Source of the DNA: Martelella alba
GTDB lineage: Bacteria > Pseudomonadota > Gammaproteobacteria > Enterobacterales > Enterobacteriaceae
Direction: 5' to 3'
DNA length: 64,000 bases
Assembly: GCF_005217455.1 (NCBI RefSeq)
Contig: NZ_SZPQ01000001.1
Location: forward strand, 1-64,000
Both the position numbers and the translations under genes were made by a program. Positions 55,714 to 64,000 of this stretch are shown one piece after another. The notes under the pieces are model-generated. The model had not been told where the DNA came from and made no database searches. It worked only from the letters and a program-made list of their open reading frames with translations. Positions within the stretch are counted from its first letter, which is position 1. Each line of letters opens with the position of its first letter.

Positions 55714-56016
55714 ACGGCGTTGCGGCGGCGGCGTGGGAACCGCCGCCGTTGCGATTCCCGAGGTCTGACAATGGACCGTAAAGCCAGCGGAGCGAAGAAT
55801 TTCTTGTGGAAAAAAGCTTGCCAACACTCGGCCGCTGGTACATAATGCTGTCCGTCCAATAACGGGATATACGCAAAAAGCTCCATTTAATCAAAGAATT
55901 AGACAAGAAATTTCGGATTTTTCCTCTTGTTTTGGATTTTATGGCGGCTTGACAAATTCGTATTGTATCGGTCGGCGCTTATTTTGCCGGTCGTTATTGG
56001 ATAGTGCTTTTCAGAT
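55714..56016. other. Spacer before the second tRNA-Gly
   Basis: 303 bp without a supported gene. A TTGACA-like box lies at 55949-55954, but a matching -10 is not convincing, unlike at the first tRNA-Gly. Confidence 0.45.
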
Positions 56017-56091
56017 GCGGGAATAGCTCAGTGGTAGAGCACAACCTTGCCAAGGTTGGGGTCGCGAGTTCGAGCCTCGTTTCCCGCTCCA
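56017..56091 (+). tRNA. tRNA-Gly (GCC), second copy
   Basis: 75 nt, identical to the copy at 25773-25847 over the entire gene and for three more bases (ATT). A strong terminator follows at 56134. It is probably a member of an ancestral tandem glyVXY-type cluster that was split by insertion of the accessory DNA to its left. Confidence 0.97.
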
Positions 56092-56133
56092 ATTTATGAT
56101 CTACAGACATCCGCTGACGTCTGTAAGTCGTTG

Positions 56134-56159
56134 AAAAAAGGACCTTCGGGTCCTTTTTT
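56134..56159 (+). terminator. Rho-independent terminator of tRNA-Gly copy 2
   Basis: AAAAAAGGACC and GGTCCTTTTTT pair around a TTCG tetraloop, with the U-run built into the stem. It lies 42 bp after the tRNA. Confidence 0.93.
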
Positions 56160-56200
56160 CGTTCCAGCGAGGTCTACTGGAATCCACCCACATCCGGGAC

Positions 56201-56223
56201 TTTTTAGTCCATTTTTTAGTCCA
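56201..56223. repeat. Direct repeat next to tRNA-Gly, possible recombinase arm site
   Basis: TTTTTAGTCCA is followed at once by TTTTTTAGTCCA (11-12 bp period). Short direct repeats of this kind flank the core site in tyrosine-recombinase attachment regions. No integrase gene is adjacent. Confidence 0.35.
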
Positions 56224-56444
56224 TAAATACGGGTGTGCGGTTTCGCTTTTTTACGGGTGAAGGTCGAACGGCTGGACATCAATCCGGCATCTGATTTGGA
56301 TGTGGTCGCGGTTCCACCGCCGCCCGTTGTTCACGATCCCGTCCTGCGCATGTCTGAACTGCCCGTCCTCCTGCATAGCGTTCGTCCGGGGCGAGAGCCG
56401 GCACCGCAAATCGACTTGGCAACGAAGGGGCAATTCGCCCTGAA

Positions 56445-56720
56445 TCAACAGGCCGAGCGGGATAAGGGGGTCACCGGCAGGTATTCATACGTCATAAGAC
56501 CACCGGCAACCAGCGGCAGCGAGCCGAGTATGCCCTTGGCTTTATCAAGGGTGGCGAAATTCATCAGGAAGATGGGCCCTTTATTATCACGGTACCAGAA
56601 TTGATCAACCTTGCCGTCGAGATAAAGTTTGAGCGTTGCCGGCACTTCATCCGGCAAATGCCTTTTGATCTCATCGCGGGCGGCGGTTGAGGGGACATCG
56701 GCGATAGCGAACACTTTCAT
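56445..56720 (-). CDS. Small muconolactone-isomerase-like (ferredoxin-fold) protein
   Basis: 91 residues from the ATG at 56720 (MKVFAIADVP). The segments LDGKVDQFWYR and LPLVAGGLMTYEYLPV resemble small dimeric alpha-beta barrel proteins related to muconolactone isomerase or YciI. The C-terminus seems shorter than in relatives, and a decayed SDR gene lies next to it on the same strand, so it may itself be degrading. Function unknown. Confidence 0.6.
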   Translation of the reverse strand: MKVFAIADVPSTAARDEIKRHLPDEVPATLKLYLDGKVDQFWYRDNKGPIFLMNFATLDKAKGILGSLPLVAGGLMTYEYLPVTPLSRSAC

Positions 56721-56790
56721 TGGCGGTCTCTTAACGTTCAAGGTGGGTCATTGGGGCCGCGTAATCCTGTTTTGCAACGTGCGTAACCGG

Positions 56791-57075
56791 TTAAGCAAAC
56801 CGAAGGGAGCGATTAAAAGCCCAATCGGTTCTATGCCTGCCAGGCTGACGGCCGCGCCCGGCCCGCAATGCGAGCGACATCTGCATTGGCCCGAAATAGT
56901 TCACTGCCATTTCAAGGCGGGCAGTGGCCAGATCCACCGCCGTCAGCGGGCCGGAAAAGCTCGCGACACCGACGTAAAGCCTGGCAACGCCACGATTAAG
57001 CAATTCATTGACAAATGCGCGACCGATGCTGCCATTAGCGCTGGTCAAAAGAACGGTTGAACCTTGGACTTTCAT
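56791..57075 (-). pseudogene. Remnant of a short-chain dehydrogenase
   Basis: The frame begins like a normal SDR (VQGSTVLLTSANGSIGRAFV, cofactor motif with Gly changed to Ser). It jumps after LYVG directly to VASFSGPLTAVDL...EMAVNYFGP, skipping about 60 residues including the NNAG motif, and ends without the catalytic Tyr-Lys region. An internal deletion plus 3' truncation is the simplest reading; it cannot be active. Confidence 0.7.
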
Positions 57076-58027
57076 GCTATTGACACCTGAGTGGCTTGGC
57101 CCCGTCGCACCGCGCTAAGGGGGATTATCATCGCGTCGTCTCTACTTCGGCCGGTTCAAGGCCAGAGTCATGGAAGCGTGCGATCCGGCGGTTTGCTTGG
57201 CGCATGCTCTGTTCTTGCCGGTTGTCTTTGGCTTTCTGATTTCATTTGAGAGCTTGCGCGGGATGCCAATGGCAACGGCGGGTAGCCAGCATGGTCCAAC
57301 GCCAATTCCCCGCCAGGATAGAAACGGGTATCTTTATCCCAAAAAAAACCGGAAAGCCCTATCTGTGAAGAGCGAAGACTTGGCTTTGCGCTCAGTCATT
57401 CTTTGCGTCAATGCCAAAAAATAGTTTACCGTGGCAATAAAATGAAGGAATTCGTTTATCATATACAATAAAATAAAAGGTTTTAATTAATGATGCCGTA
57501 TTGATCATGAATTAATAGGTCTGTGAAAAGCGCTAGGTAATATATCATCGACAGTGTTCAGGTTGTCTCTCTGTTAGCCGCGCTCGCTCGCTGCTGCGAT
57601 GTCATTAGACGTATTTAGTCTATAAATACAGAATAGGGGGGTAAAGCGCAATTTTTCTAAGTTTTTCGATTGTGCCGGGTTCCGTGATGGCAATAAATTC
57701 CAATTTTCAAAAAGGGCTGGCCGCCAGGCATAATACTCTGTGATCAAGATAACAAAATTCTTAATCAGAGAATCAGTATTATACAAAAACACCATCATTA
57801 TTTTAGTATAAATATCAGAGGGTAACGTAAGTGGCCTATCATAAAACCGCGCGCTGTATCACCGATAACAACCAGACCGTCGACGATATCTCTGCCGTTG
57901 CAACGATAGGCGGCAATGCTGGACGGACTTGCCTGGGCAATGTGCCGTTGAATTAGAGTGTCAGGTTTTATTGAGACCATTATCCGTCATGAACCTGGCG
58001 TTTTCTCCTGACAACAAGGATTAAATT
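57076..58027. other. 952-bp region without a supported gene
   Basis: Several short frames exist on both strands (for example 57574-57798 and 57798-57980, minus), but none has a ribosome site or a recognisable family. The segment 57420-57830 is A+T-rich. It may hold remnants of a regulator for the sugar symporter downstream, but I see no helix-turn-helix. Confidence 0.45.
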
Positions 58028-59299
58028 ATGTCAATGCTCGCCGCAAACAGGTCCGCTTATATACGGATGAGTACGTGCTTGTTTCTGTATTATTTTTCCT
58101 GGTCGATAAGTTGGTCGTTTTTGGCTATTTGGTTAGGTGATAAGATCGGTTTTACCAGTACCCAGATAGGGTATACTTTATCGGTTAATGCCCTCTTTGC
58201 CCTGGCGATAAAGCCGGTATTCGGCGTCATCATGGACAAGCTAGGTCTCAAAAAAACGCTTTTAATGGGGGTGGCCGTCCTCTCCGCATTGGCCGCTCCC
58301 TTCTTTATTTATGTTTATCAGGTATTATTATTAAGCCATAGGGTTGTGGGGATTATCGCCGGCGGTCTTTACCTGGGTGTCGCTTATTTGGCCGGTGTGT
58401 TGGTATTTGAGTCCTACTCTGATCGTTATGCTCGCGCTTATAATTTTGAATTTGGTCGCGTGCGGATGTGGGGGTCCCTTGGTTGGGCCATTGCTTCAAT
58501 ATTTTCCGGCCAGCTTTTCAACATCAACCCACATATCAATTTCGCCATAACCTCGTGTGCGGCGGTGTTAGTGCTATTGACACTGGCGACTCTGAAAACC
58601 AGCGGCGAAGGTATCAACTGGCAGGCTGTCAATGCGGCTAAAAAAGAAAAAGTGAATAGAAAGGATATCAAACTGCTATTTCAGTACGCCAGTTTTTGGG
58701 TGCTAATGCTGTTTTATGGCGGCATCATCTGGATGATGCAAAGCGCTGAGCAACAGTTTCCACGCTTCTTCGTTACTTTTTTCGCCACGCATCAGAGCGG
58801 TAATGCCGTGTTGGGATATCTGGGGTTCGTCCAATCCGCCTTTGAATTCGTGCTGATGTTTTCTATTCCGTTTCTGATAAATCGTATCGGCGCGCGAAAC
58901 GGCTTGTTGCTGGCGGGGTTCGTTATAGGCTTAAGGCTTGTGCTTTCCGGATTGGCGACGGATTCATGGATGATTGTGATTATCAAACCGTTTTATGGAT
59001 TGGAAATGGCACTGCTGCTCGTCTCCATTTTTAAGTTCCTGGCTGAGAATTTCGACAAGCGTTTAACTGGAACCCTATATATGGTATTGGGATGCTTCAA
59101 TTACCTGGGCATTACCGCCATCAACCCGCTGGCCGGTTATTTTTATGATAAACACGGCTTTGCCATGACCTATCTGGTCATGGGGATCATCGCCTGGCTG
59201 ATTACCCTGATAGGTATCAAGGTCCTGGGCAAGCAGGCCAAAATAATAGGTGTGAGGGCCGATGATGATGAATTGAATCCGATGGCGGGTAAACGTTAG
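58028..59299 (+). CDS. Oligosaccharide:proton symporter of the LacY/CscB family
   Basis: A 423-residue, 12-helix transporter. It matches the LacY/RafB/CscB family in the first helix (FLYYFSWSISWSFLAIWL), in DKLGLKKTLL after helix 2, in the segment EFGRVRMWGSLGWAI in the middle, and in the late block LAENFDKRLTGT. Sucrose, raffinose-type or another disaccharide is likely; no glycosidase gene is in the window to decide. The start follows CAAGGA. Confidence 0.88.
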   Translation: MSMLAANRSAYIRMSTCLFLYYFSWSISWSFLAIWLGDKIGFTSTQIGYTLSVNALFALAIKPVFGVIMDKLGLKKTLLMGVAVLSALAAPFFIYVYQVLLLSHRVVGIIAGGLYLGVAYLAGVLVFESYSDRYARAYNFEFGRVRMWGSLGWAIASIFSGQLFNINPHINFAITSCAAVLVLLTLATLKTSGEGINWQAVNAAKKEKVNRKDIKLLFQYASFWVLMLFYGGIIWMMQSAEQQFPRFFVTFFATHQSGNAVLGYLGFVQSAFEFVLMFSIPFLINRIGARNGLLLAGFVIGLRLVLSGLATDSWMIVIIKPFYGLEMALLLVSIFKFLAENFDKRLTGTLYMVLGCFNYLGITAINPLAGYFYDKHGFAMTYLVMGIIAWLITLIGIKVLGKQAKIIGVRADDDELNPMAGKR

Positions 59300-59463
59300 C
59301 CCACCCATAGCAGCGCATTCCTGAAGGACCGGACGGTTTACACTCTCCGCTTAACGCCGTCATGGTCCATTCCCCTGACTGACATTTCCTGGTAACTTAT
59401 GTGACTCTTGTCACATAATCGCGATTTGATGTGATTGCGGCCGGGATGGATGGAGGAGAGGCT

Positions 59464-60645
59464 ATGCCTGTTGCATTACTGGCCCTGGCGCTTAGCGCCT
59501 TTGCCATCGGTACCACTGAATTCGTTATCATGGGGCTGTTGCCGGAGGTGGCCGATAGCTTACGGGTAACCCTACCTTCCGCGGGCTGGCTTATCAGCGG
59601 ATACGCGCTGGGCGTGGCCATCGGCGCCCCGATTATGGCGTTGCTGACCGCGAAATTGCCGCGTAAGCGCACATTGGTTTTGTTGATGGGTATCTTTATC
59701 GTCGGCAATACGCTGTGCGCTCTGGCTTACAGCTACCCGATGCTGATGCTGGCGCGGGTGGTGACGGCGCTGTGCCACGGGGCTTTTTTCGGTATCGGCT
59801 CGGTGGTGGCGGCCAGCCTCGTCGCGCCCAACCGCCAGGCTTCGGCGGTGGCCTTGATGTTTACCGGACTGACGCTGGCCAACGTCCTGGGGGTGCCGCT
59901 TGGGACCTGGCTCGGCCAAATGCTGGGCTGGCGTTCAACCTTTTGGGCGGTCGCCGTTATTGGCGTTTTGGCGTTCGCCGCGCTGATCATCAGCCTGCCG
60001 ACCAATCGACAGGAAAAACCCGTGCATCTTGCCAGCGAAGTCACGGCGCTGGCCAACGGCACGCTGTGGCTGTCGCTGTTAATGACGGTGTTCTTCGCCG
60101 CCGCGATGTTCACGCTCTTCAGTTACATCGCCCCGCTGCTGTTACAGGTAACCGGCGTTGATGAACATGGCGTCAGTCTGACATTGTTCCTGATGGGCAT
60201 TGGGCTGACGGTGGGGAACGTTGTCGGCGGCAGGTTGGCCGACTGGAAAGTCTCGTTCAGCCTGCTGTTGAGTTTCGCGCTGATAGCGCTGTTTTCCCTG
60301 GCCCTACGTTGGACCAGTCACGGCTTGTGGCCGGCGGAGGTCACATTGTTTTTGTGGGCGATGGCCACGTTCGCCACTGTCCCGGCCCTACAGATCAATG
60401 TGGTGCGTCACGGCCAGGATTCACCCAATCTGGTCTCCACGCTGAACATTTCCGCGTTTAATGTCGGCAACGCGCTGGGCGCCTGGATTGGCGGCGATGT
60501 GATCGACCGGGGCTTCGGCCTGATAAGCGTTCCGCTGGCGGCGGCTTTGCTGGCGGTGGCGGGGTTTTTTGTCGTGCTGCTGACATTCGGCGGGCTGCGC
60601 GGACAACGGAAACGGCGCGGACCTGACGCGCGTTGCGAGGCATAG
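59464..60645 (+). CDS. MFS transporter, YdhP/AraJ-like (DHA1 family)
   Basis: A 393-residue, 12-helix exporter. The ATG at 59464 follows GGAGAGG; an earlier start adds 11 residues without family support. Strong resemblance to E. coli YdhP: FAIGTTEFVIMGLLPEVA in helix 1, CHGAFFGIGSVVAASLV in helix 4, NISAFNVGNALGAWIGG in helix 11. These proteins export sugars or drugs, with unknown natural substrate. Confidence 0.87.
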   Translation: MPVALLALALSAFAIGTTEFVIMGLLPEVADSLRVTLPSAGWLISGYALGVAIGAPIMALLTAKLPRKRTLVLLMGIFIVGNTLCALAYSYPMLMLARVVTALCHGAFFGIGSVVAASLVAPNRQASAVALMFTGLTLANVLGVPLGTWLGQMLGWRSTFWAVAVIGVLAFAALIISLPTNRQEKPVHLASEVTALANGTLWLSLLMTVFFAAAMFTLFSYIAPLLLQVTGVDEHGVSLTLFLMGIGLTVGNVVGGRLADWKVSFSLLLSFALIALFSLALRWTSHGLWPAEVTLFLWAMATFATVPALQINVVRHGQDSPNLVSTLNISAFNVGNALGAWIGGDVIDRGFGLISVPLAAALLAVAGFFVVLLTFGGLRGQRKRRGPDARCEA

Positions 60646-60735
60646 CGGGTCGGGTCGGTATTCAGAGTAGACAGGTGTCATACGAGCCGCTTCCATAGCG
60701 GCGATTTCATTTGCCAGGTCATCCCAAGGACGCAT

Positions 60736-62151
60736 TTATGAACGCCACCCCCCGCCCAAGGCCTTATACAAGGTAATTTGTTGGTTCAACCGGCCCAGCC
60801 GGGTGGTGATTAGCGCCTGTTGCGCCGTATACAGATTGCGTTGCGCCACCAGCACATTCAAATCGCTGTCGATGCCGGTACGAAAGCGCAACAGGGCGGC
60901 ATCGTAGTAGCGCTGGTTGGCCGCCACGTCCTGCCGCCGCGCTTTCAGCTCATCCCGATAGGTGTCCTGCCCGGCCAGCGCGTCGGCCACCTCCTTGAAT
61001 GCCGTTTGGATGGCCTTTTCATAGTCGGCGATCTCAATGCGCTTTTCCGCCTTGGCTATCGCCAGGTTGGCCGAATTCACGCCGCCATCGAAAATCGGCA
61101 GCGTTATCGAGGGCGAGAATGACCAGGCCGCGGTACCGCCTTCCAGTAAGTGTCCCAGGCTGCTGCTGGAAGAACCGCCCGCCGCCGTCAGGGTAATACT
61201 GGGGAAGAAAGCGGCTCGCGCCGCGCCGATATTGGCGTTGGCGGCTTTCAAGGTATGCTCGGCGGCGATGATATCCGGCCGGCGGGTAAGCAGATCGGAG
61301 GGCAGTCCGGCCGGCGTGGCCGGGAAATGCCAATCCTGCTTCAAACGGGCCTTCGCCGCCAGATCGGCCGGCAGCTCGGCGCCCACCAGCAGCCTAAGGG
61401 CGTTGACATCCTGGCGCGCCTGCCGCGTATAGCTGGCCACATCGGCCTGGGCGCTGCGCACCGAAGTTTCCGCCTGGGCCAAATCCTGATCGCTATACAC
61501 CCCGCCGTCATAGCCGCGTTTGGTCAGATCATAAGAGGCCTGCTGGCTTTTCGCCGTGTCCTGCGCCAACGTCAGCAGTTCATTATCGGCGCACAACGTC
61601 AGGTAATCCGACGCCACTTCGGCGATAAGGCTTATCTGGGTGGCGCGCTGGGTGGCGTCAAGAGAAAGGTATTTTTCCAGCGCCTGATCGCGCAGGCTGC
61701 GCAAACGGCCGAAGAAATCCAGTTCCCAAGAGGTCACGCCGAGATTGGTATCCAGCTCGTGATAGGTGACCGGCCCGCTGCTTTTCGTATCGTAGAGCCC
61801 GCCCGGCAGATGGGCGGATGTCTGGCTGGCGTTCAGATCCACCGTGGGCAGGAGCGCCGCCCGGTCAATCTGTATTTGCGCGCGCGCCGTCTCGACATTC
61901 AGTGCCGCGACCCGCAGATCGCGGTTGTTTTCCAGAGCGAGCGCGATAAGCCGGTGCATGGTCGGATCGGTGAAAAAGCGCTGCCAGGGTAAATCGGCGC
62001 CGGTACCCGGCGTCGCGGCGTCGCTGTAGTCATAATGATTGGCGACGGGCAGGGCTGGGCGCTGGTATTTCGGCTCCAACGTACAGCCGCTCAATAAGAC
62101 GGCCAGGGCCAGCGGCGCCAGCGCCGGCCGGAAAGTGTTACTGATCATCAT
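60736..62151 (-). CDS. Outer-membrane efflux lipoprotein (OprM/NodT family)
   Basis: A 471-residue channel protein. The start at 62151 (or the adjacent ATG at 62148) gives a signal peptide with lipobox LSGC. Two outer-membrane-factor repeats follow (ALENNRDLRVAALNVE and RRPDIIAAEHTLKAANANIG). It would form the trimeric exit duct for the RND pump whose gene overlaps its start by 14 bp. It belongs to the NodT/OprM/TtgC branch rather than TolC. Confidence 0.92.
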   Translation of the reverse strand: MMISNTFRPALAPLALAVLLSGCTLEPKYQRPALPVANHYDYSDAATPGTGADLPWQRFFTDPTMHRLIALALENNRDLRVAALNVETARAQIQIDRAALLPTVDLNASQTSAHLPGGLYDTKSSGPVTYHELDTNLGVTSWELDFFGRLRSLRDQALEKYLSLDATQRATQISLIAEVASDYLTLCADNELLTLAQDTAKSQQASYDLTKRGYDGGVYSDQDLAQAETSVRSAQADVASYTRQARQDVNALRLLVGAELPADLAAKARLKQDWHFPATPAGLPSDLLTRRPDIIAAEHTLKAANANIGAARAAFFPSITLTAAGGSSSSSLGHLLEGGTAAWSFSPSITLPIFDGGVNSANLAIAKAEKRIEIADYEKAIQTAFKEVADALAGQDTYRDELKARRQDVAANQRYYDAALLRFRTGIDSDLNVLVAQRNLYTAQQALITTRLGRLNQQITLYKALGGGWRS

Positions 62152-64000
62152 GATGTATCGCCTGTTTATGCGCATCGTTAGCGGTTTTTTTGCCGGCGAA
62201 ACGCTGCGCCACCACAACGTAGAACATCGGCACGAAGAAAATGGCCAGGAAAGTGGCGGTGATCATACCGCCCACCACCGCCGTGCCGATGGAATGTTGG
62301 CTGCCCGCCCCGGCGCCATGGGAAACGGTCATGGGCAGTACGCCGAGAACGAACGCCATGGAGGTCATAATAATGGGGCGGATACGCATACGCGCCGCGG
62401 TGGTCACCGCTTCCACCACGCCTTTACCCTCGCGTTCATGCATCTCCTTGGCAAACTCGACAATCAGAATGGCGTTTTTCGCCGCCAACCCCACGGTGGT
62501 AAGCAGTCCCACCTGGAAGAACACATCGTTTTCCAGTCCGCGCATTAACATGGCCGCAATGGTGCCCAACACGCCCAGCGGTACCACCAGAATCACCGAG
62601 AAAGGCACCGACCAGCTTTCATACAGCGCCGCCAGACAAAGGAATACCACCAGGATCGAGATGCTGTACAACGCCGGCGTCTGCGAACCCGACATCTGTT
62701 CTTCATATGAGATGCCATGCCATCTAACCTTGAAGCCTTTCGGCAGTTTGGCGGCGATGTCGTTAACCGCTTTTACCGCGTCGCCGGTGCTGTAGCCGGC
62801 CGCCGGCGAACCCATGATTTCCATGGAGGACAGGCCATTGAAGCGCTCATAACGCGGCGAGCCGTAGACCCACTTGCCGCTACCGAAGGCGGAAAATGGC
62901 ACCATGGTGCCGCTGCTGTTACGGAAGTACCATTTGTTGAGATCTTCCGGGGTCACCCGCGAGCCGGCGTTGCCCTGCACATAAACGTATTTTACCCGGC
63001 CATGGTACATAAACTGGTTGACATAACTGGAACCCCAGGCCGCCGACAGCGTATCGTTAATGTCCGCCAGACTGAGTCCCAGCGCGCTGGCCCGTTCGTC
63101 ATCAATGATCAATTGATATTGCGGTTCATCGTTCATACCGTTGGGCCGCACCGCGGTCAACCGTTTATCCTGCGCGGCCAACTGAAGAAATCGGTTGCGT
63201 GCCGCCATAAGCGCGCTATGGCCTTTGTTCAGCGTATCTTGCAGATAGAAATCGAAGCCGGTGGCGTTGCCCAGCTCCATCACCGCCGGCGGCACCAGGG
63301 CATAAATCTTCGCGTTCGGATAGTTGGCGAAGTGCGCCATGGTCCGTTTCGCCAGGTTCTGAACGCTTTGCTCGCTCTTGCCGCGCACGCTCCAGTCTTT
63401 CAATTTGACGAATGCCATGGCGCTGCCCTGGCCGCGGCCGGCGAAACTGAACCCGTTGGCGGCGAAAACCGAACTGACGGTGGCGCTTTCGTTTTTCTGC
63501 AACCAGGCATTGATATCGTTGATCACTTTCTGGGTGCGCTGTGACGAGGCGTTGTCGGGCAGGGTGATCTGCATCATCATCACGCCCTGATCCTCGTCGG
63601 GCAAAAATGAGGTGGGCAGACGGGAAAACAGCAGGCCGGTAACTATCACCAAGGCGAGATACACCAGCAGAAACAGGCCGCGCCGATGGATAACCTCGCC
63701 GACGCCGCCGGTATAAAACCGCGTTCCCGCCTCGAATTTGCGGTTAAACCAGTGGCTGAAGCCCCGGGTTTTATGCTCAATGGCACTGTGTTTTAGCAGG
63801 GTGGAGCACAGCGCCGGCGTGAAAATCAGCGCCATCAGCACCGACAACGCCATGGCCGACACGATGGTAATGGAAAACTGGCGGTAGATAACGCCGGTGG
63901 AGCCGCTGAAAAAAGCCATCGGCAACAACACGGCGGACAGTACCAGCGCGATGCCGAATAGCGCGCTCTGGATCTGCTGCATGGATCGCACCGTGGCTTC
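62138..64000 (-). CDS. RND multidrug efflux pump, AcrB/MexB type (5' part outside the window)
   Basis: About 620 C-terminal residues of an inner-membrane HAE1 transporter (full length about 1040). The visible part begins within transmembrane helices of the first half (ATVRSMQQIQ) and covers the second periplasmic domain and helices 7-12. Conserved stretches such as FSITIVSAMALSVLMALIFT, LPDEDQGVMMMQ and GLAAKNAILIVEFAKE identify the family. It exports lipophilic compounds using the proton gradient. The adaptor gene (AcrA type) is expected to the right. Confidence 0.95.
   Translation of the reverse strand, partial: EATVRSMQQIQSALFGIALVLSAVLLPMAFFSGSTGVIYRQFSITIVSAMALSVLMALIFTPALCSTLLKHSAIEHKTRGFSHWFNRKFEAGTRFYTGGVGEVIHRRGLFLLVYLALVIVTGLLFSRLPTSFLPDEDQGVMMMQITLPDNASSQRTQKVINDINAWLQKNESATVSSVFAANGFSFAGRGQGSAMAFVKLKDWSVRGKSEQSVQNLAKRTMAHFANYPNAKIYALVPPAVMELGNATGFDFYLQDTLNKGHSALMAARNRFLQLAAQDKRLTAVRPNGMNDEPQYQLIIDDERASALGLSLADINDTLSAAWGSSYVNQFMYHGRVKYVYVQGNAGSRVTPEDLNKWYFRNSSGTMVPFSAFGSGKWVYGSPRYERFNGLSSMEIMGSPAAGYSTGDAVKAVNDIAAKLPKGFKVRWHGISYEEQMSGSQTPALYSISILVVFLCLAALYESWSVPFSVILVVPLGVLGTIAAMLMRGLENDVFFQVGLLTTVGLAAKNAILIVEFAKEMHEREGKGVVEAVTTAARMRIRPIIMTSMAFVLGVLPMTVSHGAGAGSQHSIGTAVVGGMITATFLAIFFVPMFYVVVAQRFAGKKTANDAHKQAIHHDDQ

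Larger units (their letters stand above)
56092..56444. other. Region downstream of the second tRNA-Gly
   Basis: 353 bp. It holds the tRNA terminator (56134-56159) and a direct repeat of TTTTTAGTCCA (56201-56223). The remaining sequence has reading frames that I cannot assign; none looks like a real gene. Confidence 0.5.

Noticed and set aside
56094-56448. Short frames on the minus strand after the second tRNA-Gly
   Set aside because: They read through the terminator or lack any recognisable family; treated as non-coding.
57574-57980. Two short minus-strand frames upstream of the sugar symporter as a regulator
   Set aside because: There is no helix-turn-helix and no ribosome site, and the frames have no similarity that I can name.

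Overview
The window is chromosomal DNA of a gammaproteobacterium of the order Enterobacterales. The core genes and their order follow the 94-minute region of Escherichia coli: pheU tRNA, yjdC, dsbD, cutA, aspA, fxsA, groS-groL, yjeI, epmB, efp, ecnA-ecnB, fumarate reductase, epmA, mscM, psd, rsgA, orn, glyV-type tRNA. ERIC-type repeats and a G+C-rich codon style (many gcc/ggc/cgg codons) fit a Sodalis-, Pectobacterium- or Serratia-like lineage, but the sequence alone does not give the genus.

Left edge (1-3.5 kb): the end of a genomic island next to tRNA-Phe. It carries a P4-type integrase, a TetR regulator with three copies of one palindromic operator, and an MFS exporter gene cut by the end of an IS629-like insertion sequence. 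Backbone (3.5-25.8 kb): disulfide reduction (dsbD), divalent-metal tolerance (cutA), aspartase, GroE, the complete EF-P lysylation set (efp, epmA, epmB), entericidins, phosphatidylserine decarboxylase, MscM, RsgA and oligoribonuclease. dcuA and yjeH of the E. coli order are missing. The fumarate reductase at the frd position is not the enterobacterial frdABCD. It is a frdCAB operon of the Wolinella/Campylobacter di-heme type, with a well-placed FNR box upstream and two ERIC elements in its leader.

Between two identical tRNA-Gly(GCC) genes (25.8 and 56.0 kb) lies about 30 kb that is absent from the E. coli order. It holds: (1) a complete, rearranged L-ascorbate (ula) regulon with a fused EIIC-EIIB transporter, an extra HAD phosphatase, a YagU-like membrane protein, its UlaR repressor, and putative operators made of AATC(A) motifs repeated every 10 bp; (2) a GlxA-type AraC regulator and a trypsin-like lipoprotein; (3) a hexonate locus (IdnO-like and IdnD-like dehydrogenases, an MFS importer, a ManD/RspA-family dehydratase and two paralogous FadR-type regulators), which suggests a kinase-free route from L-idonate to 2-keto-3-deoxygluconate; (4) a DMSO-reductase-family molybdoenzyme operon with its TorD-like chaperone; (5) a nucleotidyltransferase-fold protein, a LuxR-type regulator, a succinate-semialdehyde-type dehydrogenase, a glycine-zipper small protein followed by a small membrane protein (a possible bacteriocin/immunity pair), and an EntS-like exporter.

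Right end (56-64 kb): another accessory stretch with a tRNA terminator, decayed gene remnants, a LacY/CscB-type sugar symporter, a YdhP-like MFS protein, and the 3' part of an RND efflux operon (outer-membrane lipoprotein channel plus an AcrB-type pump that runs off the window). Two themes recur: anaerobic respiration (aspartase to fumarate, FrdCAB, Dms-like enzyme) and the uptake or export of small molecules.
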